The notes under the pieces were generated by a model, which saw nothing but the letters and a program-made list of their open reading frames with translations, ran no database searches and had not been told where the DNA came from. From Halomonas sp. MCCC 1A13316 (GTDB lineage: Bacteria; Pseudomonadota; Gammaproteobacteria; Pseudomonadales; Halomonadaceae), in contig NZ_CP053382.1 of the NCBI RefSeq assembly GCF_014931605.1, positions 4,216,001 to 4,280,000 of the forward strand: a DNA stretch of 64,000 nucleotides, given 5' to 3'. A program made the position numbers and the translations under genes. Shown here piece after piece: positions 37,085 to 46,282 of the stretch. The stretch's first letter is position 1, and each line of letters opens with the position of its first letter.

Positions 37085-37483
37085 TCAGCCATGGCGTGCC
37101 CGCACGAAGCGGTCACCCAGCCAGGCCGCCGCCAGCCACAGCGGCACGCTCAGCAAGACATAGAGCAACGCCAGGCCGGGACGGCCACTTTCGAGCAGGT
37201 GGAGTGTTTCCAGGCTGAACAGAGAAAACGTCGTGAAGCCACCGCAGAAGCCGACCGCCAGAAAGGGCTGCCAGCGGGAGCGGGCCATCCGGCCGCCGCC
37301 CCGGCAGGCGACGTGCGCTGCAAGAGCAGCGATCAGCCAGGAGCCCAACAGGTTGACCAGCAGCGTGCCCCAGGGGAAGGCCGGCCCCAGAGCCGCCAGC
37401 ATGGCCAGCGACACCAGGTAGCGCATGACCGTGCCCAGGGCGCTGCCGACGCCGACCGCCGCGTAGTCGCGCCAGCCGCTCAT
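37085..37483 (-). CDS. crcB: Fluoride-specific ion channel CrcB/FluC, subunit 1
   Basis: A small four-helix membrane protein (132 residues) exporting fluoride as a dual-topology dimer. Motifs are GSALGTVMRYLVSL, FPWGTLLVNLLGSWLIA and VGFCGGFTTFSLFSLE, the conserved Phe box and TTFS. Its ATG at 37483 overlaps the stop of the upstream crcB paralogue. It converges on pgi. Confidence 0.92.
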   Translation of the reverse strand: MSGWRDYAAVGVGSALGTVMRYLVSLAMLAALGPAFPWGTLLVNLLGSWLIAALAAHVACRGGGRMARSRWQPFLAVGFCGGFTTFSLFSLETLHLLESGRPGLALLYVLLSVPLWLAAAWLGDRFVRARHG

Positions 37484-37872
37484 GCCAGCCTTCCCGTCAG
37501 CCACCAGCCCAGGGCGGCCAGCGCCAGCCCGGCGATCGTCGTTGCCGATACGTTGGCGAGCGCCGCAGCTCGGCGTCCGCTCTGCCACAGGGTCAGACTC
37601 TGCAGGCTCAGCGAGGAGACGGTGGTGTAGCCTCCCAACAGCCCCACCACCAGCAGCGACCAGCCACCCGACATGGCCGTATCACGCGACATGCCCAACC
37701 AGCCGGCCATCCCGCCTGCCAGCAGCGCGCCGCTTAGGTTGACGACCAGCGTGCCCCAGGGAAAGGAGGTGCCGGCGAGCCGAGCCAGCCGCTGCGACAC
37801 CGCCATTCTCGCCATGCCCCCCAGTGCCCCTCCCGCTGCCATCATCAGGAGCAGCCCGATGTTCGCGTTCAT
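37480..37872 (-). CDS. crcB: Fluoride-specific ion channel CrcB/FluC, subunit 2
   Basis: A 130-residue paralogue of the next gene with GGALGGMARMAVSQRL, FPWGTLVVNLSGALLAGG and VGLLGGYTTVSSLSLQ. The pore motif FTTFS of its partner is replaced by YTTVSSLS, so the pair probably form a heterodimer with divided roles, as known for tandem Fluc genes. A hairpin-plus-T-run terminator lies about 55 bases upstream on the same strand. Confidence 0.9.
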   Translation of the reverse strand: MNANIGLLLMMAAGGALGGMARMAVSQRLARLAGTSFPWGTLVVNLSGALLAGGMAGWLGMSRDTAMSGGWSLLVVGLLGGYTTVSSLSLQSLTLWQSGRRAAALANVSATTIAGLALAALGWWLTGRLA

Positions 37873-37927
37873 TCGGCTTCCTCGCCATCACCAAGCGCCG
37901 ATGCTAGCCGAGTCGAAGCATGCGAAC

Positions 37928-37958
37928 AAAAAAAGAAGCCATCCGGAGGGCGGATGGC
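37928..37958 (-). terminator. Orphan leader terminator upstream of the crcB pair
   Basis: On the minus strand GCCATCCG-CCCTC-CGGATGGC followed by TTCTTTTTTT. No minus-strand gene lies upstream (the next gene is divergent), so it can only stop transcripts started in the 38-kb intergenic region before they reach crcB. A preceding GAAGCC (about 37965-37971) can pair with the stem's GGCTTC, as an antiterminator would. No canonical fluoride riboswitch is visible. Confidence 0.7.
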
Positions 37959-38149
37959 CAAGATAGGGCTTCGTTCAGGGAATCGCGTCCTGGGGAAGGA
38001 CGCATGGCAAATATGACACACAAGGATGTTAATGTACAATATCTGCATAATTAATGACGAGCATTCGTCCCCCGAGCCCTAACGCCCTATCATTAGCGGG
38101 TCGAAATACATATGGTTCCCGCCCGACACGCCCGAGACGGAGGTCACGC

Positions 38150-40468
38150 GTGATAGCACACCGGTTTGTCCCCTGGCTGTTCGGCTGGCTGATACTCGCC
38201 CTGCTGGTCGCCGCACCGGCCATGGCCCAGCCTGCCGACGACGCCGCCGTTCCCGCTCCGGAAGCCCTGGCCGAGCTGCTCGAGAACGAGCAGACGCGGC
38301 AGCAACTGATCGATCACCTGCGCCGCCAGGCGGCCGACCCTGAACTGGCCACCGAGACCAGCCAGGCAGAAGAAGCGATATCGCTGCCCAGGCGGCTGGC
38401 CGAAATGACCAGCCGCATCGTCAGCGATATCGGCGGCGAGGTGCGCAACTTGTTCGATATCGTGGCGGGGCTGTTCAGCACGCAGACCGATACCACCGCC
38501 CAGGACTGGGGCGCCTTCACCACGGCTGTGATCAACCTGGGGCTGGTGGTCCTGGCCACCTTCGTCTTGTTCATGAGTTTTCGCCAACTGTCGCGTCCGC
38601 TCTTCACGCGGCTCAGCCGGTGGTCGCGGCAGGAAAGCGGGCTCAATCCGACCATCCGCCTGGTACTGTGTGTCGCCGTCGCTGCGCTGACCGACGCGAT
38701 GGTGGTGGCGCTGGCCTACTTGGGCGGCAACTTGATCGCCACCTTCGCCATCGGCGAAAGCGGCGAGCTGTCGACCCGTGCCTCGCTGTTCCTCAATGCC
38801 TTCATGATCATCGAACTGATCAAGGCGGCACTGCGCATGCTGTTCTCGTCGCGCTATGAGGGGCTCAGGCTGCTGCCCATCTCGGCCGGTGAGGCCTCCT
38901 ACTGGAATCGCTGGCTGGCGCGACTGGTCGGCCTGGTGGGCTACGGCCTGCTGGTGGTGGTGCCGCTGGTCAGTGTCTATCTGGCGCCCACGCTGGGCCA
39001 AGGTGTCGGCGCGCTGATCATGTTCGGCGCCTTCTTCTATGCCGTGGCGGTCGTGCTCAAGAATCGTACCCGCATTCGCGATGAGCTCAATGCCCTGGCG
39101 GCACGCTCCGACTTCACCGCCACCCGGATCTCCCTGCAACTGTTCGCGCGCACCTGGCACCTGTTCGCCCTGGCTTACTTCCTGATGGTGCTGATACTGA
39201 CCCTGACGCGTCCGGTGGATGCCCTGCCGTTCGTACTCTTCGCCACGCTCAAGACCGTGGTCGTGGTGGTGGTCGGTATGCTGCTGTCGAACTTGTTGAC
39301 GCAGATCATCGGCCGCCGCATCCGGCTCTCCGACGATCTGCGCCGCAAGCTGCCGCAGCTCGAACCGCGGCTCAACAGCTATGTGCCCAACGCGCTGCGG
39401 GTCATCCGCACCGTGATCCTCATCGCGGTGGTGATGCTGGTGCTCAACGCCTGGGGCGCCTTCGACCTGGCCGCCTGGTACGCTTCCGAGGCGGGACGCG
39501 GCTTGGTCGGCAAGCTGATCAGCGTGGCCGTGATCCTGCTGGTCGCGATAGCCGTATGGCTGGCGCTGGCCAGCCTGATCGAGCACAAGCTCAACCCGGA
39601 AACAGGCAAGGGGGAGCCCGACGCCCGCGCCAAGACCCTGCTGAGCCTGTTCCGCAACGCACTCGCCATCGCCCTGATCACCATGACCGTGATGATCGTG
39701 CTGTCCGAGATCGGCATCAATATCGGGCCACTCATCGCCGGTGCCGGTGTGCTCGGCCTGGCCATCGGTTTCGGCTCCCAGAAGCTGGTGCAGGACATCA
39801 TCACCGGCGTCTTTATCCAGGTGGAGAACGCCATGAACACCGGAGATGTGGTCTCGGTGGGCGGTATCACCGGCACCGCCGAACGGCTCAGTATCCGCTC
39901 GGTGGGCATCCGCGACCTCTTCGGCACCTACCACATCGTGCCCTTTTCCAGCGTCGATACCGTCTCCAACTTCATGCGCGAGTTCGGCTATCACGTCGGC
40001 GAGTACGGCATCGCCTATCGCGAGAGCATCGACGAGGCGATCGTCGCCCTGCGCGAGGCCTTCGACGAGCTGGCCGCCGACGACGAGCACAAGATGAGCA
40101 TCCTCGCGCCGCTGGAAGTGGCCGGCGTCATCGCACTGGCCGACAGCTCGGTGAACATACGCGTGCGCATCAAGACCACCCCGGGCACCCAGTGGGGCGT
40201 CGGCCGGGCCTACAACCGCCTGGTCAAGCTGCACTTCGACGCCAAGGGCATCGAGATTCCCTTCCCCCATACCACCCTCTACTTCGGCGTGGGCAAGGAA
40301 GCCGAGGCGCCGCCGGCCAACGTGCGGCTGATGCGGCAGAACTTCGACATCGACGGCCGACCCGGCGGCCAGCCCCGCTCCGGCGAGAGCAGCCGCGAAA
40401 GCGAGGACGACCCGCGCGCCAAATCCGACCCGCCCCCCCAAGGCGACTACGGCGAGGAACGGGATTAA
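38150..40468 (+). CDS. MscS-family mechanosensitive channel (YbiO/MscM-type)
   Basis: A large osmotic-release channel of 772 residues. The GTG at 38150 has GGAGG 6 bases upstream and then encodes a signal peptide (LFGWLILALLVAAPAMAQ), which supports it over an ATG 32 codons earlier. A periplasmic N-domain and about ten membrane helices follow. The MscS core has the pore helix IGPLIAGAGVLGLAIGFGSQKLVQDIITGVFI and the beta domain YHIVPFSSVDTVSNFMR, then an acidic hydrophilic tail. A fit with a halophilic host facing osmotic downshock is inference. Confidence 0.9.
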   Translation: MIAHRFVPWLFGWLILALLVAAPAMAQPADDAAVPAPEALAELLENEQTRQQLIDHLRRQAADPELATETSQAEEAISLPRRLAEMTSRIVSDIGGEVRNLFDIVAGLFSTQTDTTAQDWGAFTTAVINLGLVVLATFVLFMSFRQLSRPLFTRLSRWSRQESGLNPTIRLVLCVAVAALTDAMVVALAYLGGNLIATFAIGESGELSTRASLFLNAFMIIELIKAALRMLFSSRYEGLRLLPISAGEASYWNRWLARLVGLVGYGLLVVVPLVSVYLAPTLGQGVGALIMFGAFFYAVAVVLKNRTRIRDELNALAARSDFTATRISLQLFARTWHLFALAYFLMVLILTLTRPVDALPFVLFATLKTVVVVVVGMLLSNLLTQIIGRRIRLSDDLRRKLPQLEPRLNSYVPNALRVIRTVILIAVVMLVLNAWGAFDLAAWYASEAGRGLVGKLISVAVILLVAIAVWLALASLIEHKLNPETGKGEPDARAKTLLSLFRNALAIALITMTVMIVLSEIGINIGPLIAGAGVLGLAIGFGSQKLVQDIITGVFIQVENAMNTGDVVSVGGITGTAERLSIRSVGIRDLFGTYHIVPFSSVDTVSNFMREFGYHVGEYGIAYRESIDEAIVALREAFDELAADDEHKMSILAPLEVAGVIALADSSVNIRVRIKTTPGTQWGVGRAYNRLVKLHFDAKGIEIPFPHTTLYFGVGKEAEAPPANVRLMRQNFDIDGRPGGQPRSGESSRESEDDPRAKSDPPPQGDYGEERD

Positions 40469-40491
40469 GCCACACCGGCTCCCGCACCATG

Positions 40492-40524
40492 CCACGCCCC
40501 ACACCGTGCTCGGTGGGGGCGTGG
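40492..40524 (+). terminator. GC-rich hairpin after the mechanosensitive channel gene
   Basis: CCACGCCCC/GGGGCGTGG continued inward by CACCG/CGGTG around a TGCT loop, 24 bases past the stop. It lacks a long T-run (TGTCTCGTTCTC follows); likely terminator. Confidence 0.6.
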
Positions 40525-40668
40525 TGTCTCGTTCTCTCTAATCGAGCCGGCACCGGCAGGAAGAATCTCTGACGTGCCTATACTGTCCCTTGGCTCTGGC
40601 GAAGCGCTGCCTGCGTTTCGCCAACGAGCCCGGCCCTGCTTCGAAGGCGTTCAAGGGTTGGGACTACC

Positions 40669-42587
40669 ATGACAAGCAAACCTCAAGGCACCGCCTACGG
40701 CGCCTGGTTGCTACTCGCGATTTCGGCCATTTCGCTGGTCCTCGAGGCAGTCGCCACGTTCACTGAAGGCAACAGCATAGCCTACACCCCTGGCGCCTAC
40801 CTGGTACTGATCTCCACCGCACTGATACTGCTCGGGTCACTGCTGCTAGCGCTTGCGCGCGGCATGCCACGCTGGCTGGGCGGGCTGCTCACATTCCTGC
40901 TGTTGCTCGATCTGCTGGGCACGGGCCGCGGCCTACCTGCTGCAGGCCGAGTGGCTGCTCGGCTGCATGGAGTCGGGCTCGTGGCATGGCTCATCCATGT
41001 GATTGCCGACCCCGCTACCGGCAAGCGCGACCCGTCCGTGATGCAACGCCAGGAGGCCGCATGCAGCCGCCAAGCGGGGACGACCCACCCGAACCGCCGC
41101 GCCAGGGCCCGGATGCCTGGATGGAGTCGGCGGAAAGTTGGGCAACCCTCAACGGCGATCTGCGCGCCCAGAAATACTCCCCGGCCGACCAGATCACGCC
41201 GGAGAATGTCGGCGAGCTCGAGCAGGCCTGGGAGTACCATACCGGCGACGTCGCGGATGGCAGCGATGAGGTGCCCATGTCGGTATGGTCGGCAACCCCC
41301 TTGTTCGTCAACGACACGCTCTATCTGGGCACGCCTTTCTACCGCATCATCGCCCTGGAACCGGGCAGCGGCGAAGAGAAGTGGACCTTCGACCCCGAGG
41401 CTCCGCTGGAGGCTCTTACCCAGGCCAACATGAAGGGCCGCGGCGTGGCCTACTGGGAAGCCGACGAGCCCCTGGTTGGCGTGGCCTGCCAGAAGCGGGT
41501 CTACATAGGCACCATGGACGACAAGCTCCACGGCGTCGATGCCGACACGGGGAAACGCTGTGCCGACTTCGGCGACAACGGGATGGTCGACGTCAACCAG
41601 TGGAATACCGTAAACGACAAGAGGCCACTCTCGCTGTTCCAGCCGCCCACGGTGTACAACGACACGCTGTTCCTCGGCTGGGCCGGCAAGGACTGGACTG
41701 ACGCCGTCGCGCCGCCGGGAACGGACTTCGCGCTCGACGCACGCACCGGCGAGCGCAAGTGGACCTTCCATGCGCTGCCCGAGGAGGTGGTCGACCGGAC
41801 CGGCACGGCCAACGTCTGGGCCTCGATGTCGCTGGATCCCGAAACCGGACTTCTCTACATACCGATCAGTTCGCCGAGCCCCAACTACTATGGCGGCGAA
41901 CGAACCGAGGAGCTGCCACAGGCCACCTTGGTGACGGCGCTGAACACCGAGACCGGCGAGGTGGTATGGAGCCGCCAGCTCGTACATCACGATATCTGGG
42001 ATTACGATACCGTCGCACCTCCCACACTGGTCGACATCGAGAAGGATGGAGAGACCGTTCCCACCCTGGTACAGCCGTCCAAGCAGGGCTTCCTCTTCGT
42101 GCTGAACCGGGAAACGGGCGAGCCCGTTTACCCCATCGAGGAGCGCGAGGTACCGGCATCGGATGCCGAAGGCGAACAAGCTTCCCCAACTCAGCCCTTC
42201 GTCGACGTTCCGGAACCGGTGGTTCCGCGCGACGACTACCAGCAGTTGGAGCAGTCGGGCGAGAGGCTGTGGAACGAACCGTTCGGCCAAGTGCAGAAGC
42301 ACGGCTTCTACATGCCCGAGTCGTGGGGATCGGTCACCATTGGCGCGCCGGTGATCACCCGTTCGGGGCTGATCTTCATCGGCGCCTCAATGGATTCGCG
42401 CGTACGCGCGATCGACCTGGAGAGCGGCGAGGTGCTGTGGAAACACCTGGTGGATGCCCCCGCCGTGTCGATGCCGGCGGTTTATACCTTCCAAGGCAAG
42501 CAGTATGTCACCTTCGCGGTGGGCGGCAACTCGATCCTGCTGCCCAAGGTCAGCGACCAGGTGGTCTCCTTCGCCCTGCCTGAGTGA
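40669..42587 (+). pseudogene. Membrane-bound PQQ-dependent (glucose-type) dehydrogenase, frameshifted and internally deleted
   Basis: Resembles Gcd, which oxidises sugars in the periplasm and passes electrons to ubiquinone. The membrane anchor starts at 40669 (AYGAWLLLAISAISLVL and three helices) in one frame; between about 40915 and 41065 the coding sense moves between frames. The quinoprotein domain (WATLNGDLRAQKYSPADQIT onward) is in another frame to 42587. HHDIWDYD (catalytic Asp region) and PSKQGFLFVLNRETGE remain. About 150-180 residues are missing relative to Gcd between PTQPF and MPESWGSVTIGAPV. An ATG at 41061 with AGGAGG upstream could still make a 508-residue soluble fragment, without a signal peptide. 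Probably non-functional. Confidence 0.75.
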
Positions 42588-42615
42588 CTGTCAGACGTCG
42601 ACAGTGAATAAGACA

Positions 42616-42647
42616 GAAGGGTGCCATGCGGCACCCTTCCGTTTTTT
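42616..42647 (+). terminator. Intrinsic terminator after the dehydrogenase remnant
   Basis: AAGGGTGCC-ATGC-GGCACCCTT then CCGTTTTTTC. Good plus-strand terminator, facing the converging hemY. Confidence 0.88.
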
Positions 42648-42683
42648 CTTCATTTCAACTCGGGCCGCACAGCCACGGCCCGC

Positions 42684-43934
42684 TCAGGAGGACGCCTTGC
42701 CATCCTTGCCGGCCGCTTCCAGCTCGGCGGGCTGTGGCAACGAGGGCAACGATTTGTCGAGCAGCTCGACGCTCTGGCGATAGTAGAGCTGGCTCTTGTT
42801 GTGCTCGCCCAGGTTGGCATAGAGCCGCGCCAGCTCGGCGCACACCACGCCGCTGGGACGCTGACGCTGGCTGGCCTCGAAGTACTCCTGCGCCTTGCCC
42901 CAGTAAGCATTGCGCAGCGCCAGGCGACCCAGGGTCAGCAGCAGGTCGGGGTCGTTGGGGCGCTCCTGCAGCCACTTCTCGGCGTGTACCAGCTGGCGCG
43001 CCGGATCAACGCTGAGCAACCCGTAGCGCAGCACCAGGCGACTGTCCCAGTGCTCCTTGAGCGAGTGGCGCAGCAGGCGCTCGGCGATGCCCTCCTCGTT
43101 ACCGCGCACCAGCGCCTCGGTATAGAGCACCACCAGTTCGACATTGCCGCGCAGCGAATCCGGCATGTCTGCCCACAGGCTGCGAATGCGCTCGATGTTG
43201 CTCGGGTCGCGTGCCTCGTGGACCAGCAGCTCCTTGTAGGCACGCAATTCAAGCTGGTTGCGCTCCTGGGGCGAGATCAGTTGGCGCGACGCCAGGCGCG
43301 GCATCAGACGACGCAAGCCGTCCCAGTCATTGACGCTGAGATAGGCCTGCTTGAGCTGCTTGAGCACCTGGGGATGGTTGGGCAACTGGCGGTCGAGGCG
43401 GGTCAGAATCGCCAGCGCCTCCTCGTACTGTTGGCGATCCAGCATGAGCTGAACCTGCATCAGTCCGACTGCCGTATCGGCTCCCTCGGTGGAGAGATGG
43501 GCCCGCTTGAGCAGCGTATCCGCCTGCTCATAGCGGCCCTGATAGTGGGCCGCCAGCGCGGCGGAAAGGTAGTTGACCAGAGGTGTACTGGAGTCGTCGG
43601 CGGCCTTGACCAGCGACTTCTCGGCACGCTTCCAGCGTCCTTCGGCCAGCGCCACCAAGCCGCGCACGGTGCGCTTCATGGCGTTGCGGTGACGGGTGCG
43701 CCGATTCCACACCTTGAGCCGGCTGACGGGATGGCTCAGGCGCATCAATATGCGCAGCACGAAATGCAGGATCAGGAACACCGTCAGCAGCAGCACCAGG
43801 CCGAACCAGAAAGAGGTCTGGTAGGAGGTGTCGCCCACCCGCACCAGCCAGTAGCCCGGCACCGAAACCATCAACTGGCCGAACAGTGCCCCCAGCGCCA
43901 GGCCGAGGAGAACGATCAGCAGCACTTTTCTCAT
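42684..43934 (-). CDS. hemY: HemY, TPR-containing inner-membrane protein
   Basis: Protein of the hemCDXY cluster; a scaffolding role in heme synthesis is suggested for the family but its activity is not established. The 416 residues show two N-terminal membrane helices (about 4-22 and 42-60), the basic RLSHPVSRLKVWNRRTRHR, then tetratricopeptide-like helical repeats (ALAAHYQGRYEQADTLLKRA, LLLTLGRLALRNAYWGKAQEYFEAS) to the end. It is not the oxygen-dependent protoporphyrinogen oxidase also called HemY. ATGA overlap with hemX. Confidence 0.92.
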   Translation of the reverse strand: MRKVLLIVLLGLALGALFGQLMVSVPGYWLVRVGDTSYQTSFWFGLVLLLTVFLILHFVLRILMRLSHPVSRLKVWNRRTRHRNAMKRTVRGLVALAEGRWKRAEKSLVKAADDSSTPLVNYLSAALAAHYQGRYEQADTLLKRAHLSTEGADTAVGLMQVQLMLDRQQYEEALAILTRLDRQLPNHPQVLKQLKQAYLSVNDWDGLRRLMPRLASRQLISPQERNQLELRAYKELLVHEARDPSNIERIRSLWADMPDSLRGNVELVVLYTEALVRGNEEGIAERLLRHSLKEHWDSRLVLRYGLLSVDPARQLVHAEKWLQERPNDPDLLLTLGRLALRNAYWGKAQEYFEASQRQRPSGVVCAELARLYANLGEHNKSQLYYRQSVELLDKSLPSLPQPAELEAAGKDGKASS

Positions 43935-45478
43935 GCGTCATCTCCCTGGCCGTTGCGCGAACCGAAACGGCGCTCGATGAACTCGGCCAGGGCCTCGTGG
44001 GAGCCGCTGATGTCAGGCAGCTCGGGCTGGATGTTCTTGCCCTTGAGCTCCTCGAGTCGTTCGATGACCGACTGCACCTCGCCATTTTCGGTATCGTAGT
44101 AACCGCGAACCAGCTCCAGCGCCTTGTCGATGCTGGCCTCGTACAGCGCCTGCTCCTCCTCGAGCAGCGCCAGTTGGGCCTGTTCCAATATCAGGCGTGC
44201 GCTCTGGCGCAGGTAGGATTCCTGTTCCGGCGCGACCAGGCCTTCGAGCGCCTCGTCATGGTGACGAATGACGACCAGATCCTTCAGCTCCTGACCGAAG
44301 CGCGAGAGCTGCTCCTGCCAAGCGCCGCTGGGCGCCTCCTCGATGCCCGAGCGCGCCGGGATCTCCTCAAGCTCGCGCGACAGCGGCAGCTGCGACAGAC
44401 GCTCCTGCTGGGCGTTGAGCGCCAGGTAGAGACCGGTGCGGTCGACCTCCGGCACGCCGTCGAGGATCGACAGCTCCGAGGCGATGGCGCGGCGCACCGA
44501 AAGCAGGGCGGGGTTGTCGGCTTCGTTCAGGCGCGCATCGGCGGTGCGCAGCAGCGCCTTGGCCCCTTCCACGTCGCGCTCGAGCTGCAAGCGCTGGTTG
44601 GCCAGGCGCAGCAGGTAGGCTGCCTCGGCATGCAGCCACTCACGCTCGTCGGTGTCCTGTTCGCGGGAGAGCTCCTCAAGCACCTGGTCGAGCGTCTCAT
44701 CGACCTCGCTGCGGTAGCTGGCAAACTCGTCCTGCATGGACTCGACCGCCTTCTCCAGGGCCGCATTGCGCTCCTGCTCACCGCTATCGAGCTGTTCACG
44801 CAGGCTGGCGAACTCATCGGCCGAGGTGACGGCACGCTCCTCGAGATCGGCCAGATTCTGCTGCTGGGCGTCGAGGCGCTCCCAGGTGTTCCAGGCGAAG
44901 AGGCCGGCGCCGATACCGAGGAACAGCACCAGGATCAGCGCCAGCACGCCGGCAACACGACCGCCGCCCTTGCCACCGCCGTCGGCGCTGGTCGAGGCCG
45001 GCGTGCCGCCGCCTCCGGCCGGTGCCGCCTTGGCCGAGCCGTCCCCGGAGGGCTTGCCGGAAGCGGCCGGCTTGGTATCGGCACTCTTGCCGCTCGTCGC
45101 GCTCGGCTTGTCGCTCTCCAGCTTCACGGCCGCAGCCTTTTCACCGCCGGTGGGCTTGTCGCTGCCGGTGGGCTTGCCATTGCTGGCGGACTTGTCCCCG
45201 GCCTTGTCCGAGGTCGACGAGGCGTCTGCCGACTTGGCGGCGGACGGAGCAGAGGAGTCTGCCGTAGCGCTCTTGCCCTGACTCACGGGAGCATTGGCGG
45301 GGGCTGCCGGTGGCTTCTCGCCTGCCGCGGGCGGCGACGATGAGCTGCCACGTTGAGAACGGCCCTTGCCGGCGTCGCTGCCGGGCTTGTCCTTGACCCC
45401 GCCCTCACGGCTCTTGTCGCCCTGGCCCTTTGCGGAAGGCGCCTTCTGTTCGTCCTGCTCGTTGGTCTGCTTGCTCAT
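43931..45478 (-). CDS. hemX: HemX family protein (putative uroporphyrinogen-III C-methyltransferase)
   Basis: 515 residues. The first about 165 are low-complexity, rich in Lys, Ser, Ala, Gly and Pro (repeated K-P-T-G-S-D-K and S-G-K-S-A-D themes), followed by one membrane helix (VLALILVLFLGIGAGLFAW). A coiled coil (QQQNLADLEERAVTSADEFA onward) and a periplasmic HemX domain (LLRLANQRLQLERDVEGAKALL) follow. The methyltransferase label is historical; the SAM-binding motifs of real SUMT enzymes are not seen. The long disordered cytoplasmic arm is notable. Confidence 0.9.
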   Translation of the reverse strand: MSKQTNEQDEQKAPSAKGQGDKSREGGVKDKPGSDAGKGRSQRGSSSSPPAAGEKPPAAPANAPVSQGKSATADSSAPSAAKSADASSTSDKAGDKSASNGKPTGSDKPTGGEKAAAVKLESDKPSATSGKSADTKPAASGKPSGDGSAKAAPAGGGGTPASTSADGGGKGGGRVAGVLALILVLFLGIGAGLFAWNTWERLDAQQQNLADLEERAVTSADEFASLREQLDSGEQERNAALEKAVESMQDEFASYRSEVDETLDQVLEELSREQDTDEREWLHAEAAYLLRLANQRLQLERDVEGAKALLRTADARLNEADNPALLSVRRAIASELSILDGVPEVDRTGLYLALNAQQERLSQLPLSRELEEIPARSGIEEAPSGAWQEQLSRFGQELKDLVVIRHHDEALEGLVAPEQESYLRQSARLILEQAQLALLEEEQALYEASIDKALELVRGYYDTENGEVQSVIERLEELKGKNIQPELPDISGSHEALAEFIERRFGSRNGQGDDA

Positions 45479-45484
45479 CTGTCG

Positions 45485-46282
45485 CTAGCCCTTTTCGAGA
45501 TCATCTTGATCGACATCGGCATCCTCCTGGTCACAGGCCGCAGCCACTGCGCCTGCAAGCGCCGCCGGTGTGGCTCCCGGTGCCACCACGGGTGTGCGGA
45601 ACCCCAGGTCGTCGGCCAGTGTAGCCAAGCGACGACTGGACACGATTAACGGTTGGTTCAAGGTGGCCTTGGTGCACCATCTTGCCAGATGTTCGAGTAA
45701 TTCTCCGCTACTCACTACCAGCGCCCGGTACTCACCCCTTACGAGGCGCTGCTGCAGGTCGGGTGGCGGCGGTCGCAGGCGCCGCCGGTAGAGCGCCACG
45801 CGCGTGACCCGCGCGCCGCGCGCCTGCAGTGTATCGCTCAGCATCTCACGCCCGCCCTCGCCCGCCACCAGCAGCACGCGCTGGCCCTCGAGCGAACGCA
45901 GCGAGGCGAGCTCCAGCAATGCCTCGCTGGTGTCTTCTCCGGCAGCGGCCGGTGGCAGGTGCACCCTGGCACCGAACCTTTCATGCAAGGTATCGGCCGT
46001 GGCTGCCCCCACCGCATACCAGGCGGTACCCAGCGGCAGCTGCGGCCAGTAGCGGTCAAGCGCCTGGTAGAGGCACTCGGCGGCGAAGGGACTCACCACC
46101 ACCACCTTGTGAAAGTGATCGAAGTCGAGCCACGCCTGGCGCATCGCCGGCTCCTCCGGCAACGCCTCCAGCGCCATGGCATCGAGATTCGCCACCGGGA
46201 AGCCGGCGGCTTCGATGGCCGCCGCCAAGGCCGCGGCACGCTCGCCCGGCCGGCAGATCAGGACGGGAAGCCCGGTAGCCAT
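45485..46282 (-). CDS. hemD: Uroporphyrinogen-III synthase
   Basis: Cyclises hydroxymethylbilane with inversion of ring D. The 265 residues form the two-domain alpha/beta fold of this poorly conserved family, recognisable from VLICRPGERAAALAAAIEAAGF, VVVVSPFAAECLYQAL, YAVGAATADTLHERFG, RVLLVAGEGGREML and VVSSGELLEHLA. It starts immediately after the hemC stop, so hemC and hemD are one operon. Confidence 0.93.
   Translation of the reverse strand: MATGLPVLICRPGERAAALAAAIEAAGFPVANLDAMALEALPEEPAMRQAWLDFDHFHKVVVVSPFAAECLYQALDRYWPQLPLGTAWYAVGAATADTLHERFGARVHLPPAAAGEDTSEALLELASLRSLEGQRVLLVAGEGGREMLSDTLQARGARVTRVALYRRRLRPPPPDLQQRLVRGEYRALVVSSGELLEHLARWCTKATLNQPLIVSSRRLATLADDLGFRTPVVAPGATPAALAGAVAAACDQEDADVDQDDLEKG

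Noticed and set aside
37850..37900. GGTGATGGCG...GAAGCC upstream of crcB resembling the fluoride riboswitch core
   Set aside because: The remaining conserved parts and the pseudoknot partner are missing and the ATG follows within a few bases, so it is not a credible fluoride riboswitch.
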